Positions 16,389 through 24,990 of a stretch of DNA of 64,000 nucleotides are shown here, one piece after another. A program made the position numbers and the translations under genes. The notes under the pieces are model-generated. The model was given only the letters and a program-made list of their open reading frames with translations. It did not search any database and was not told the DNA's origin. Source of the stretch: CATOSP01 sp965197545 (GTDB lineage: Bacteria; Chloroflexota; Dehalococcoidia; Lucifugimonadales; UBA3495); NCBI GenBank assembly GCA_965197545.1, contig CBDANJ010000008.1:1736001-1800000 (forward strand), written 5' to 3'. How positions within the stretch are numbered: the stretch's first letter is position 1; every line of letters begins with the position of its first letter.

Positions 16389-16836
16389 ATCCTTAGCAAA
16401 TCAGGCGTCCGCCACCCCGGGGATGGACGCAACCAACTTGACCCTTGCGGAGCCAAAGGGCGGGGAGATTCATCCACGGGAGAGTATAATTGTCGCATAG
16501 CCGCATGGTCAATGACATTATTGACATGGCGCTGGCCGGAATCCATCGCCGTTCCGGCGGATACGGCATTTATTTACATAACCAATGGTAGATTGCACCG
16601 GCCACAGCCTGGCAGGATGTAGATTCGGCAATTGACCGCAGGGCGCGCGGCGGCCCCGCCGGACAGCGGTCCACTCGCCAAGCCCTAACTATTCATACGA
16701 CGCTGGGGTCTCGCAGGATTCCCCGTCTTGCCCGAAGGGTAAGGGAAAGCCCCATCCGCCGCAGGCGGATGGGATTGGGGGGACTCCAGTTGATTGAGGG
16801 CTTAATCGTGGTTACAATAAGCGGCCAAGACCTGAT
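16389..16836. other. Intergenic region of 448 bases between divergent genes
   Basis: No convincing gene is seen on either strand. It must hold promoters for the TIG-repeat gene (minus) and perhaps for the brnTA remnant (plus). Its right half contains the perfect hairpin listed separately at 16751-16773. Confidence 0.5.
16751..16773. repeat. Perfect 10-bp inverted repeat
   Basis: CCCATCCGCC (16751-16760) pairs perfectly with GGCGGATGGG (16764-16773) across a three-base GCA loop. No T-run follows on the plus strand. It may be a remnant of a dispersed palindromic element or a regulatory hairpin ahead of the brnTA remnant. Confidence 0.6.
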
Positions 16837-16918
16837 ATGCCATACGAATGGGACGAGTCGAAGAGGGCGGAAAGCGAACGCGAGAGAGAGCAGAGAGTAT
16901 GTCGAACGCCAGGACTAA
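16837..16918 (+). pseudogene. brnT: brnT toxin remnant with internal deletion
   Basis: The ATG at 16837 starts MPYEWDESKRA, the typical beginning of BrnT ribonuclease toxins. In the next frame the same 82-base stretch ends as GRKANARESREYVERQD and stops at 16916-16918, which is the typical BrnT C-terminus. A complete brnT is roughly 270 bases, so about 190 bases, including the catalytic core, are gone and the two ends meet out of frame. No toxin can be made. The brnA start at 16899 overlaps the remnant end by 20 bases, as in intact brnTA operons. Confidence 0.75.
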
Positions 16919-17225
16919 AATCGTCATTCCGTCTCCCGAAGAGGACGCCATCATCATTGCCGGTATTGCCGACGACCCCGATACGTTCGAGTTGGACGAC
17001 GAATGGTTTGCCAACGCCAAGTCATCTGCTGAGGCTGTGCCGCACATTTTAGAACGCCACCGCCGGACCAGGGGCAAGCAAAAGTCGCCTGTCAAGAAAG
17101 ACATCCATATCAGGCTGGACTCCGATATCGTCGAGCACTTTCGCAACGGTGGAGCGGGTTGGCAAACACGCCTGAATGAAGCGCTTCGCCAGGCCGTGTT
17201 TGGCGTTGGCCCGGCAGAGAGTTAG
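16899..17225 (+). CDS. brnA: BrnA-type antitoxin without a functional toxin
   Basis: This 108-residue protein starts MSNARTKIVIPSPEEDAII at the ATG within the brnT remnant. It has the BrnA acidic segment DDPDTFELDDEWFANAK and a C-terminal ribbon-helix-helix-like region, KKDIHIRLDSDIVEHFRNGG, then WQTRLNEALRQ. BrnA normally binds BrnT and represses the operon. With brnT deleted this is an orphan antitoxin, perhaps kept as a regulator or an anti-toxin against incoming plasmids; that is inference. Confidence 0.88.
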   Translation: MSNARTKIVIPSPEEDAIIIAGIADDPDTFELDDEWFANAKSSAEAVPHILERHRRTRGKQKSPVKKDIHIRLDSDIVEHFRNGGAGWQTRLNEALRQAVFGVGPAES

Positions 17226-17306
17226 CGGGCCCTGGCGATTGATGTAATATGATAGCTGGCACGGTCCCGTCACGGGGACCCACCCTGATCAGGAGGAAGC
17301 GGCCCT

Positions 17307-18107
17307 ATGCCCGCCTACACGACCACCGTCGGCAACGTGGAGCTCCTCTCCCTTAACGACGGCATGCCCACCCGCTCTCCCTTCGCGCCCTTCCCGGACA
17401 CGACCATTGCGCAGTGGCGTGAGTTCCCCGAGCTATTGGACCAGCACGATCAGATAACCAGCCGCTACGGCACCACCGGCGTCCGCTCCCAGGGCAAGCT
17501 GATAATCGTCGACACCGGCCTCCAGGCTCCCGACGGCACCCTCATGTCCGACATGCAGTCCAAGGGCGTGGACGCCTCGGCCGTAGACCTTGTGGTTTTC
17601 ACCCACCTCCACCCCGACCATGTGGGTTGGAACCTGACCGGCGGCAAGCCCAACTTCCCCAACGCCCGCTACCTGGTGCCAAGAAGGGACTGGGACTACT
17701 GGACCCAACCAGACGTCCTCTCCGGCGCTACCCACGTCCGAGACCAGGTTGTCCCCCTGGAAGGTCTGGGTTTCATAGACCTGATCGATGACGATTATCA
17801 GATCACCGACGAACTGACCACCGTATCCACTCCAGGCCACACTCCAGGCCACGTGTCCATCATGATCGCCTCTGGCGGGGAACGTGGTTACATTCTGGGC
17901 GACGTTGCCCACAACCCGGCCCAGGCCCACTACACCGATTGGTGCCCCATCTTCGATATCGAGCCAGATCTCTCCCGCCGGACCAGGCATTCGGTGATGG
18001 ACATGTTGGAGAATCAGCCCATCCTGGTTTCCGCCGGGCACTTCCCCGACCCCGGCTTCGGCCACTTCGTCCGGGTCGAAGGACGCCGCTCCTGGCGGGG
18101 AATCTAA
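17307..18107 (+). CDS. MBL-fold metallo-hydrolase
   Basis: This 266-residue protein has a metallo-beta-lactamase fold. The metal motif THLHPDHVGWN gives H100-x-H102-x-D104-H105. Later ligands are TPGHTPGHVS, LGDVAHN (Asp) and SAGHFPDPG (His), a complete dinuclear site. The overall pattern is closest to lactonase-like and AHL-lactonase-like members, but the substrate is not identifiable. The start has AGGAGG upstream (near 17291). A pair of hotdog-fold genes follows in the same direction. Confidence 0.88.
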   Translation: MPAYTTTVGNVELLSLNDGMPTRSPFAPFPDTTIAQWREFPELLDQHDQITSRYGTTGVRSQGKLIIVDTGLQAPDGTLMSDMQSKGVDASAVDLVVFTHLHPDHVGWNLTGGKPNFPNARYLVPRRDWDYWTQPDVLSGATHVRDQVVPLEGLGFIDLIDDDYQITDELTTVSTPGHTPGHVSIMIASGGERGYILGDVAHNPAQAHYTDWCPIFDIEPDLSRRTRHSVMDMLENQPILVSAGHFPDPGFGHFVRVEGRRSWRGI

Positions 18108-18158
18108 CCAAAATCGCGCCCACCACAGGCCCGTTGATAATCAGAAGGATGTGCAACT

Positions 18159-18578
18159 ATGGTTGAAGCAGACACGCGAATATTGCTGGACTGGGACGCC
18201 CTGGAGGTTGGCGAGACCTTCGACACCTACGAATACCTCCTGACCCAGGAGATGATCGACATCTACCGCAAGGGCGTGATGGACCCCGAGGCCAGCTTCC
18301 CGACCATCTCCCACAAGGTGGACGTCAAGCAGTACAACGCCAAGTATCGCGACGCGGGTTCGGTAAACGCCCGGTGCGCCTTCTACTGTTACAACCCACC
18401 CATCGGCGGCAAGACGATCACTGTACGGGCCTGGATCGCCGATAAGTACCTTCGCCGCGGCAAGAACTACATCGTTACTGAGGCGGTGTCGGTCGACGAG
18501 GACGGCCGCCTGATCGACCGGGTAATCACCCACGAGCTGAAGCAGCCTACCGAGGTGGGTAAGAAATGGGGGGGCTAG
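18159..18578 (+). CDS. MaoC-like hotdog-fold protein, subunit A
   Basis: The 139-residue protein has a single hotdog domain, recognised from the LLDWDALEVGETFDTYEYLL start and the GGKTITVRAWIADKYLRRG strand. The R-hydratase dyad (Asp and His in a DxNPxH loop) is not seen. Its stop lies 13 bases inside the next hotdog gene, so the two are translationally coupled. Pairs of this kind (ChsH1/ChsH2 or HTD-type) form heteromeric enoyl-CoA hydratases. Here it may be a structural partner. Confidence 0.75.
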   Translation: MVEADTRILLDWDALEVGETFDTYEYLLTQEMIDIYRKGVMDPEASFPTISHKVDVKQYNAKYRDAGSVNARCAFYCYNPPIGGKTITVRAWIADKYLRRGKNYIVTEAVSVDEDGRLIDRVITHELKQPTEVGKKWGG

Positions 18579-19018
18579 TCCGGAACTACGAAGCCGGCGA
18601 TGAATTGCCGCCCCTGGTCAAGGAGATGACCCAAGAGGCGATAAACCTGTTCGAGGGCAGCGCCGGGCAGTCGGGGCCTTCCCAGTTCACCGACGAAGAG
18701 ACCGCCCGCGAGACTCTGGGCACCGAAGGCACCGTTGCATCCGGGAGAATGTCCCTGTCTTTCGCCATCGAGCTTATGCGCAAGCACTTCGGCGGCAGCG
18801 TGTTCAACCATACTGGGACAGTCGACCTGCGGTTCCTCCGGCCCGTCCGCCCCGGTGACACCATCACTTTCTCCGGAACGGTCACCGGTGTGACCAGGGA
18901 AGTAAACGGCAGCCGCGTATCTGTGGAGATCAAGGCGGAGAACCAGCGGGGAGACACAACCGGCGTAGGCCATGGCAGCGCCGTAGTTCCCAACGCCTAC
19001 CTCCCCCAAGACGAGTAA
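18566..19018 (+). CDS. MaoC-like hotdog-fold protein, subunit B
   Basis: The 150-residue protein shows a MaoC-type hotdog: FEGSAGQSGPSQFTDEETAR, VASGRMSLSFAIELMRKH, DLRFLRPVRPGDTITFSG. The first segment aligns with the hydratase motif GDxNPIHTDEEAA, but the catalytic Asp and His positions read Gln and Gln. The ATG at 18566 overlaps the preceding gene by 13 bases. Either catalysis uses other residues or the pair binds an acyl-CoA without hydrating it. Confidence 0.75.
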   Translation: MGGLVRNYEAGDELPPLVKEMTQEAINLFEGSAGQSGPSQFTDEETARETLGTEGTVASGRMSLSFAIELMRKHFGGSVFNHTGTVDLRFLRPVRPGDTITFSGTVTGVTREVNGSRVSVEIKAENQRGDTTGVGHGSAVVPNAYLPQDE

Positions 19019-19031
19019 GCTCCCACCCTCC

Positions 19032-19061
19032 CGTCGTTCCAGCGGAGGCTGGAACCCAGAA
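19032..19061. repeat. Dispersed CGTCGTTCCAGCG hairpin repeat, left arm
   Basis: GTTCCAGC pairs with GCTGGAAC around a short GGAG loop, followed by CCAGAA. The same motif occurs at 26409-26512 and 47620-47716, and its companion arm at 57681-57722. It belongs to the widespread REP-like family of intergenic hairpins. It lies between the hotdog pair and the ABC exporter. Confidence 0.7.
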
Positions 19062-19280
19062 TTGTTCCCCGAATGCCAACTGACCTTCGCCCACCTCCCC
19101 AGGTCCCAGCTTAAGGGCGCAAGCGCCACCCCTCGCCCGAGTGATAGGGTCTGGGCGGGGAGCGCATTCATCTACGGTGAGTCCGGCGGTCCGCTTCAAC
19201 CGTATGAGGTTAAGGTAGGCGTGCGGGCTGGTCCATGGTGCGCCGTACTCCAGTTACTCCTGACCAGGGCTAATGTGAAT

Positions 19281-21215
19281 ATGATCGATTCATATACAGG
19301 ACCGGCCTCCAAGTCTAAGCCCGGCAACGTTTCCCGAATCCTCCGGCTTTTCCGGCCGTACTGGTATCGGGTCCTCGTCGTTGGGTTGCTGATCCTCATC
19401 ACCTCCGGCCTGGGGGTCGTTAACCCCCTGCTCATCAAGGTGGTGTTCGACTCTGCCCTGTTCCCTTCGGAAGGCGGGCCGGACCTGCGGCTCCTTTGGA
19501 TGATCGTCGCTGTCATGGCGGTCATCGCCGTCGTCAGCGGCGGTCTGGGCATCGTTCAGACCTACATCACCAACAAGGTGGGCCAGAGCGTCATGCGGGA
19601 CCTTCGCGACTCCGTCTACGCTCATCTGCAGGGGATGTCCCTGGGGTTCTTCACCGGCACGCGGACCGGCGAGGTGCAGTCGCGGATTTCCAACGACGTG
19701 GGGGGAGTGCAGACCGTCGTCACCAGCACCGTCTCCGATACCATCGCCAATGTTGTGATCCTCACCAGCACCCTGATCGCCATGCTGATACTTTCCTGGC
19801 AACTTACGGTGGTCGCGGTGGCCACCGCCCCGGTGTTCTTCGTCCTGACCAGGTGGGTCGGCGCGCGCCGCCGGAGAGTAGCAGCCCAATCCCAGGCCGC
19901 GATGGCCGAAGTAACGGCAGTAACCCAGGAAACCCTCTCCGTGTCCGGGATCATGCTGGCAAAACTGTTCGGCAGGCAAAACCAGGAGATCGAACATTTC
20001 CACCAGCACAACCAGGAACTCTCGGATTTGGCCGTGCGCCAGCAGATGATCGGGCATTCTTTCTTCGCCGTGGTGATGACCTTCCTATCGGTGTCCCCGG
20101 CGATTATCTACTTGCTCGCCGGCTATCTGATTCTGGGAGGCGGGTCCGGAGGCATATCCGCGGGCGTCGTGATCGCTTTCACCACCTTGCAAACCCGGCT
20201 CTACTTCCCGATTGGGCGCCTGTTGGAAGTGTCGGTGGAGCTTCAATCGTCGATGGCACTTTTCGACCGGATCTTCGGGTACCTGGACCTGAATCAAGAG
20301 ATCGTGGATGCCCCCGATGCTATCGCTCTTTCGCCTTCCAGTGTCTCCGGGGCTATTCGCTATGACTCGGTCCGCGTCCGCTACTCCCCTACCGCCGAAG
20401 AACGGCTGGACGACGGTCAGCCCGAGGACAATCAGCGATGGGCCGTCGATGGTGTTGACCTGGAAGTCCTTCCCGGTCAAATGGCCGCGTTCGTCGGTCC
20501 AAGCGGGGCCGGAAAAACCACCCTGGCATATCTGATACCCAGGCTATACGACGCCACCGAGGGATCAGTGCGAATCGACGGCACGGACGTGCAGAGGATC
20601 CGCCTGGACTCCCTCGCGGGCCTGGTTGGGTTCGTGACCCAAGAGAGTTTCCTGTTCCATTCAAGCTTGAGGGACAACCTCCTGTACGCCAAACCGGACG
20701 CAACCCAGCGGGAGATAGAGGAAGCCGCCAAGGCAGCCTACATCCACGACAGAATAATGGAGTTCCCCGACGGCTACGATACGGTAGTTGGCGAGCGAGG
20801 TTATAGGCTCTCGGGTGGAGAACGCCAGCGGTTGGCCATTGCGCGGGTGATACTGCACCAGCCCAAGATACTGATTCTCGACGAAGCGACTTCGGCGCTG
20901 GACACGGCCAGCGAGCGGACAGTCCAGGCGGCGCTGGAGTCCTTAATGAGGGACAGGACCACCGTCGTGATAGCCCACCGGCTCTCGACCATATTGCGCG
21001 CGGACGTAATCTACGCCATAGACCGAGGGCGGGTCGTGGAGCATGGCACTCACAGTGAGCTTCTGGCCCTGGGCGGGCTGTATTCCAGGTTGTACCGGGA
21101 GCAGTTCGACGGTGGCCGCGTCGAGTGCCGCTGCGAGGACGGGATTATCCTCGCAAACGGCAACGTGGTCGCGGCTGAAGAAGCGGTCTTGTCCGGAGTG
21201 TCGGACGACGACTAG
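19281..21215 (+). CDS. ABC exporter, fused membrane and ATPase domains
   Basis: About 644 residues from ATG 19281. Six membrane helices come first (YWYRVLVVGLLILITSGLG onward), then an ATPase domain with Walker A GPSGAGKTT, signature LSGGERQR, Walker B ILILDEATSALD and the switch IAHRLSTI. The layout is that of MsbA/multidrug-type half-transporters, which work as homodimers. The frame extends 73 codons upstream, but that stretch contains a dispersed repeat and lacks a good ribosome-binding site, so it is not counted. The C-terminal tail (VECRCEDGIILANGNVV) is unusual. The last four bases overlap the end of the convergent TPP-enzyme gene. Confidence 0.9.
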   Translation: MIDSYTGPASKSKPGNVSRILRLFRPYWYRVLVVGLLILITSGLGVVNPLLIKVVFDSALFPSEGGPDLRLLWMIVAVMAVIAVVSGGLGIVQTYITNKVGQSVMRDLRDSVYAHLQGMSLGFFTGTRTGEVQSRISNDVGGVQTVVTSTVSDTIANVVILTSTLIAMLILSWQLTVVAVATAPVFFVLTRWVGARRRRVAAQSQAAMAEVTAVTQETLSVSGIMLAKLFGRQNQEIEHFHQHNQELSDLAVRQQMIGHSFFAVVMTFLSVSPAIIYLLAGYLILGGGSGGISAGVVIAFTTLQTRLYFPIGRLLEVSVELQSSMALFDRIFGYLDLNQEIVDAPDAIALSPSSVSGAIRYDSVRVRYSPTAEERLDDGQPEDNQRWAVDGVDLEVLPGQMAAFVGPSGAGKTTLAYLIPRLYDATEGSVRIDGTDVQRIRLDSLAGLVGFVTQESFLFHSSLRDNLLYAKPDATQREIEEAAKAAYIHDRIMEFPDGYDTVVGERGYRLSGGERQRLAIARVILHQPKILILDEATSALDTASERTVQAALESLMRDRTTVVIAHRLSTILRADVIYAIDRGRVVEHGTHSELLALGGLYSRLYREQFDGGRVECRCEDGIILANGNVVAAEEAVLSGVSDDD

Positions 21216-22852
21216 GCGAAGTTAGAGCGGGCAGCCTCCAGGTTGGTGTGGATGTCCAGCAACACCGATTTGCCCTCGGCGTTTAGTTCTTGGGCCTTCT
21301 TTAGGGCGGCTCCTACCGCGCCCGGCTCAGTCACGGTAATCCCCACCGCGCCCAGTCCTTCCGCGATCTTGGCGTAGTCGCCGGTCATGTGGGTCGTCCC
21401 GAACAACTCCGAGGCGGTGGGGTAGCCGCCCGGGTAGGTTGCCATGCCGCCGTTGTTCAGCACTATCGTGGTGATCGGAGCGCCAGCCCGCACCGACGTT
21501 TCGATGTCCAGGCCCGACATTCCGAACGCGCCGTCCCCCATGAAGTTCAGGCAGAACCGGTCCGGCGCGGCCAGCTTTGCCCCGATCATCAGGGGGATTC
21601 CGTAGCCCAAGTGCGTAGTCTTCCCCCACCCGATGTAGCTGTGCGGCACGGTGCCCGTGTAGAAGGGCATGATCGTGTCGCGTGGCGCTCCGGCGTCATG
21701 GGTCACCACGCTATTGACCTTGTCCAGGTTCCTTTCCAACTCCCCGATTACACGGTAGGTGTTGATCGGCACGTCTTCGGAGTTAAGCAGAGGGCTCCAT
21801 TGGGAAAGCCACTGGCTCTTGAGATCGGCGATTTCCGACGCCACGTTTGACTTGCCCTTGCGGCCTGACTCTCCGGTCTGGGCCTTGACCTCCTCGATCA
21901 TGGCCTGCAGAGTGAGCTTGGCGTCTCCGGGAAGGCCGACGTCCACCGAGAAGTCCTTGTTGATGTCTTCGATGCTCTCGACGTTGTGGACTATCACCTT
22001 GCCGCCGGGGATTGGTTGGCCGTAGCCGGTCCGGGTCATGCTCGACCCGACGGCGAACAACACGTCGGACTCCTGGAGCCACCGCCGGGCCGGCAGGGTG
22101 GTCGCGCTGCTGCCCGCGCCCAGGGCCAAAGGATGGCGTTCGTCGAATGACGACTTGCCCGGCATGGTGCAATAGACCGGAATCTCGGTCAGCTCGGCCA
22201 GTTCTCTGAGTTCGTCGGTGGCCTGGGACATCATCACGCCCATTCCAGACCAAATGACCGGCTTGGTGGCGTTTAGCAGTAGCGAGACAGCGTCTTTGAC
22301 CGCACCATTAGAGGGAGCCTGGGGCATACGCTTTGGGGGATTATAGGCCAACGTCTCATCCGGGACCTCCTGCTGGCCTACGTCCGCAGGTATTTCCACT
22401 ATTACCGGGCCGGGCCGTCCGTTGCGCAGATTGTGGAACGCCCGCCGCATCACGTTGGCCACCTGGTTTGCTTGATAGATGACCTCGCCGTGTTTGGACA
22501 CGGATTGGTAAGTACGTACCGGCGAGAAGTTGGGCCGTACGTGGTATTGGCTCAACGCCGGGCCTCCCGGCAAATAGAGGATGGGAACATTGTCTGCGAA
22601 AGCCTGGGCGATTCCTCCCATCGAGTTCTCGGAACCGGGTCCGCCCTGGGTAATAACGACTCCGAATTTGTCCCGGTCGTTCATCCGGCTGTAACCGTCG
22701 GCTGCCATGAGGGCGCCCCGCTCATGCCTAAACATCACGGTACGGATGCCCTGCTTGGCCGCCTCTTCGATTAGCTCGTTGGATGGGAAACAGGCGATCC
22801 ACTCCACGCCTTCGAGCTTTAGAATGCGCGCTACTGCCTCTTGAACGTTCAT
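21212..22852 (-). CDS. Thiamine-pyrophosphate-dependent enzyme, acetolactate-synthase-like
   Basis: The 546-residue protein has the three-domain TPP fold. The catalytic Glu lies in FRHERGALMAADGYSR, the central domain contains WSGMGVMMSQATDELREL, and the cofactor motif is NFMGDGAFGMSGLDIETSV with a following NN. Length and motifs match the acetolactate synthase/benzoylformate decarboxylase/oxalyl-CoA decarboxylase group, but the specific substrate is unknown. The start ATG has AGGAG upstream. It is a paralogue of the gene at 58710. Its stop overlaps the ABC exporter stop tail to tail. Confidence 0.88.
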   Translation of the reverse strand: MNVQEAVARILKLEGVEWIACFPSNELIEEAAKQGIRTVMFRHERGALMAADGYSRMNDRDKFGVVITQGGPGSENSMGGIAQAFADNVPILYLPGGPALSQYHVRPNFSPVRTYQSVSKHGEVIYQANQVANVMRRAFHNLRNGRPGPVIVEIPADVGQQEVPDETLAYNPPKRMPQAPSNGAVKDAVSLLLNATKPVIWSGMGVMMSQATDELRELAELTEIPVYCTMPGKSSFDERHPLALGAGSSATTLPARRWLQESDVLFAVGSSMTRTGYGQPIPGGKVIVHNVESIEDINKDFSVDVGLPGDAKLTLQAMIEEVKAQTGESGRKGKSNVASEIADLKSQWLSQWSPLLNSEDVPINTYRVIGELERNLDKVNSVVTHDAGAPRDTIMPFYTGTVPHSYIGWGKTTHLGYGIPLMIGAKLAAPDRFCLNFMGDGAFGMSGLDIETSVRAGAPITTIVLNNGGMATYPGGYPTASELFGTTHMTGDYAKIAEGLGAVGITVTEPGAVGAALKKAQELNAEGKSVLLDIHTNLEAARSNFA

Positions 22853-23061
22853 TGCAATTCACTCCTGGGATTAGTCGAGCCCCATACCTGCGGGACTGGG
22901 CGCTCATATTGGGCCGTTCCTTGGCACGATGATAGTTGTTGGCTCAAACAGGGTCAAGCTGAGGGCCGGGGAGGAGCGACCGGTCCGCAGTCTCCGCTAC
23001 TGACAATTCCCGTAACACGGCGCCCATCTACGGTTGTACAATGGGTTGCGGGAGGAATGTT

Positions 23062-23421
23062 ATGACAGACGCTGCTAATTTCCACGTGCCCGTGGTGTGG
23101 AAGACCAGTCAGTCTGAGGCAGACCGGCTGTTAGGGAAAGTCGGTCTGCCGGTCCTGGATGAAGTCGTTGAGTTGTTGCAGCAATTTGCCAAAGAGAACA
23201 ATTGGCCGCTGAAGCAGATCAACATTCGCTATCACCAAGACATGGAGTTTGCCGATTGGGAGGACATTTACGTCGAACCGGTGCTTGAGTTGCCGTTTGA
23301 GGAGGCAGATGAACGCCTGGGCAGCTTCTTGGACCGAGTGGACGTATTTCAGAAGGAACTAGGTGAGGCGGAGTTGAAGATTTTTACGAAGGCGGTTTGG
23401 TTTGACGTTGACACAGTCTAA
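23062..23421 (+). CDS. Hypothetical protein preceding a HEPN-like gene
   Basis: This 119-residue acidic protein has no recognised family. It starts MTDAANFHVPVVWKTSQSEA and contains YHQDMEFADWEDIYVEPVLE and a helical C-terminal region. The start is set by GGAGG at 23051-23055. The next gene begins 20 bases before its stop, so the two are co-translated. No nucleotidyltransferase motif (GSxxxGxxSDxD) is present, so it is not a standard MNT partner of a HEPN toxin. Confidence 0.65.
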   Translation: MTDAANFHVPVVWKTSQSEADRLLGKVGLPVLDEVVELLQQFAKENNWPLKQINIRYHQDMEFADWEDIYVEPVLELPFEEADERLGSFLDRVDVFQKELGEAELKIFTKAVWFDVDTV

Positions 23422-23797
23422 CATCTTCCCCTCCGTCGATCCGGCCTCCCTACTCGATTTGGCCACTGATCTGGCCAGACTTGGGAGCGCTGCGGCTCTG
23501 CGGTCTGCTGGAGACAGAGCGTATTATGCTGCTTTCTTAACGACGCGGGACGAGTTGACGCGCAAGAACTACTCGCGGTTCACCGATGGCCCCACGGCTC
23601 ACACTCAGGTCAGGGAAGCTTTGAGAAGCGTCAGTCAGCACATGGGAATCTCGTTAAACCGGCTCAGGTTGGCCCGAAACGCTCTCACGTATCAGACCGG
23701 GCCGGTCGCACTCCAACGAGGCCGGACCTTGCAATGGATGTTGGACACCGCCCGGAATATAGTCAATTTCGTAAATGCGCTGCCTGAGCGAGCCTGA
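23402..23797 (+). CDS. HEPN-like domain protein
   Basis: This 131-residue helical protein contains LRSAGDRAYYAAFLTTRDEL, close to the RSAxxRAYYAAF helix of HEPN proteins, and a later LNRLRLARNALTYQTG where HEPN RNases have an R(N/H)xxxH motif. Here the last position is Tyr (RNALTY), so RNase activity is uncertain. It starts at a TTG inside the preceding gene. HEPN proteins often act as toxins or as RNA-binding partners; the coupling suggests a toxin-antitoxin-like or defence pair, unproven. Confidence 0.6.
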   Translation: MTLTQSNIFPSVDPASLLDLATDLARLGSAAALRSAGDRAYYAAFLTTRDELTRKNYSRFTDGPTAHTQVREALRSVSQHMGISLNRLRLARNALTYQTGPVALQRGRTLQWMLDTARNIVNFVNALPERA

Positions 23798-23830
23798 TCA
23801 CCTCCCCCCGCTACGCAAGGAGTAACACCG

Positions 23831-24943
23831 ATGGTCACACCCTTCATACCCCTGGCCAAGGAAATAGACCGCGTTCTCTCCATGACGGTCCCGCTTGATA
23901 ACGTTCAGGAAAGGCGGTTCCAGCGTTTGGAGGACGAAGTCATCATGATAGACGTCCACCAACACCCCTTCGTCTGCCCCGAGGACATGACCCGGCTCAT
24001 AGAGTTCTTGCGCGGCAACAAGTACTCCTGGGGGTATGATGCGGTCGAACATGGCGGATGGACCGCCGTCACCACCGCCAACGCCTTTCGGGGGTTCGTG
24101 AACACCCATGACATGTCCTATTCGCGCTTCGAGGACCTGCAGGCCGAAGTCGCGTTGATGCTCTCCGACATGACCATCTCCGGCCGGGTGGATTTGGTGA
24201 CCAACGCGGACCAGATCGAGTCCGCCAAGCAAAGGGGCAGGGTCGGGTTCATGCCCACCCTGGAGCACCTGGCTATCGGCAGCGAACTTGACCACGTCGA
24301 CACGTTCTACGCAATGGGAGTCAGACTTGCGGGGCTAACTTACAACCGGAAGAATTTCATCGGCGACGGCATGAACGAACGTAACGACGGCGGCCTGAGT
24401 GAGTTCGGCATTGAGGTTGTCGACCGGATGAACCAGCTAGGCATGGCCATCGACGTGTCCCACGCGTCGTTCCGGACGGCCATGGACGCCATCCACTTCT
24501 CGCGGGCCCCGGTCACCTTCAGCCACAACGCCGCCTACACACTTAGGCCCACCACCCGCACCCGCAAAGATGAAGAGCTGATAGCCTGCGCGGAAAAGGG
24601 TGGCTTAATCGCCATTACCGCAGTGCCCAACTCATTGAGCGACGACCCGGAACAGGACATCGACTGCGTGCTGGACCACTATGATTACATGGTCAAGCTG
24701 GTCGGCATCGACCATGTGGGCATTGGCACCGACACCAACGTCGGCGATCACGTGGCGTTTCACCAGGTGATGCTCGGTCGCGACCCATCGCAGACTCCCG
24801 CGCCATACCTGAATGGCCTGGAGTCTCCCGCCGACGGGAAGAACATCCTCCGCGGATTGCTGCGCCGCGGTTACTCGGACAATGAGATCACGAAGATCGC
24901 AGGCGGCAACGCCCTGGACTTCTTCCGCAGGGTCATGACGTAA
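23831..24943 (+). CDS. Membrane dipeptidase (peptidase M19) family protein
   Basis: The 370-residue protein is a TIM-barrel amidohydrolase of the renal dipeptidase type. Visible metal-site segments are MIDVHQHPF (residues 39-47), AIDVSHASFRTAMDAI and VTFSHNAAY, with GIDHVGIGTDTN near the end. Most M19 members have HxD at the first metal site; here it is HxH (H43, H45). The AAGGAG site at 23817-23822 fixes ATG 23831. Family members hydrolyse dipeptides or act on other amide substrates. It follows the HEPN-like gene and precedes a luciferase-like monooxygenase in the same direction. Confidence 0.86.
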   Translation: MVTPFIPLAKEIDRVLSMTVPLDNVQERRFQRLEDEVIMIDVHQHPFVCPEDMTRLIEFLRGNKYSWGYDAVEHGGWTAVTTANAFRGFVNTHDMSYSRFEDLQAEVALMLSDMTISGRVDLVTNADQIESAKQRGRVGFMPTLEHLAIGSELDHVDTFYAMGVRLAGLTYNRKNFIGDGMNERNDGGLSEFGIEVVDRMNQLGMAIDVSHASFRTAMDAIHFSRAPVTFSHNAAYTLRPTTRTRKDEELIACAEKGGLIAITAVPNSLSDDPEQDIDCVLDHYDYMVKLVGIDHVGIGTDTNVGDHVAFHQVMLGRDPSQTPAPYLNGLESPADGKNILRGLLRRGYSDNEITKIAGGNALDFFRRVMT

Positions 24944-24990
24944 GCCGGGCTATTAGTAGCGCGTCGGACATTGCTAGCACGGGAAAGACC

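Noticed and set aside
19062..19280. N-terminal extension of the ABC exporter
   Set aside because: Begins within a dispersed hairpin repeat, has no good ribosome-binding site, and the family start fits ATG 19281.
19290..20057. A 255-codon minus-strand frame in the ABC exporter
   Set aside because: It is His/Asp-rich antisense sequence of the exporter membrane domain, without motifs.
22853..23061. TPP riboswitch upstream of TPP-dependent enzymes
   Set aside because: No recognisable TPP-riboswitch core (CUGAGA-type loop) is visible before either TPP-enzyme gene (21212 or 58710).
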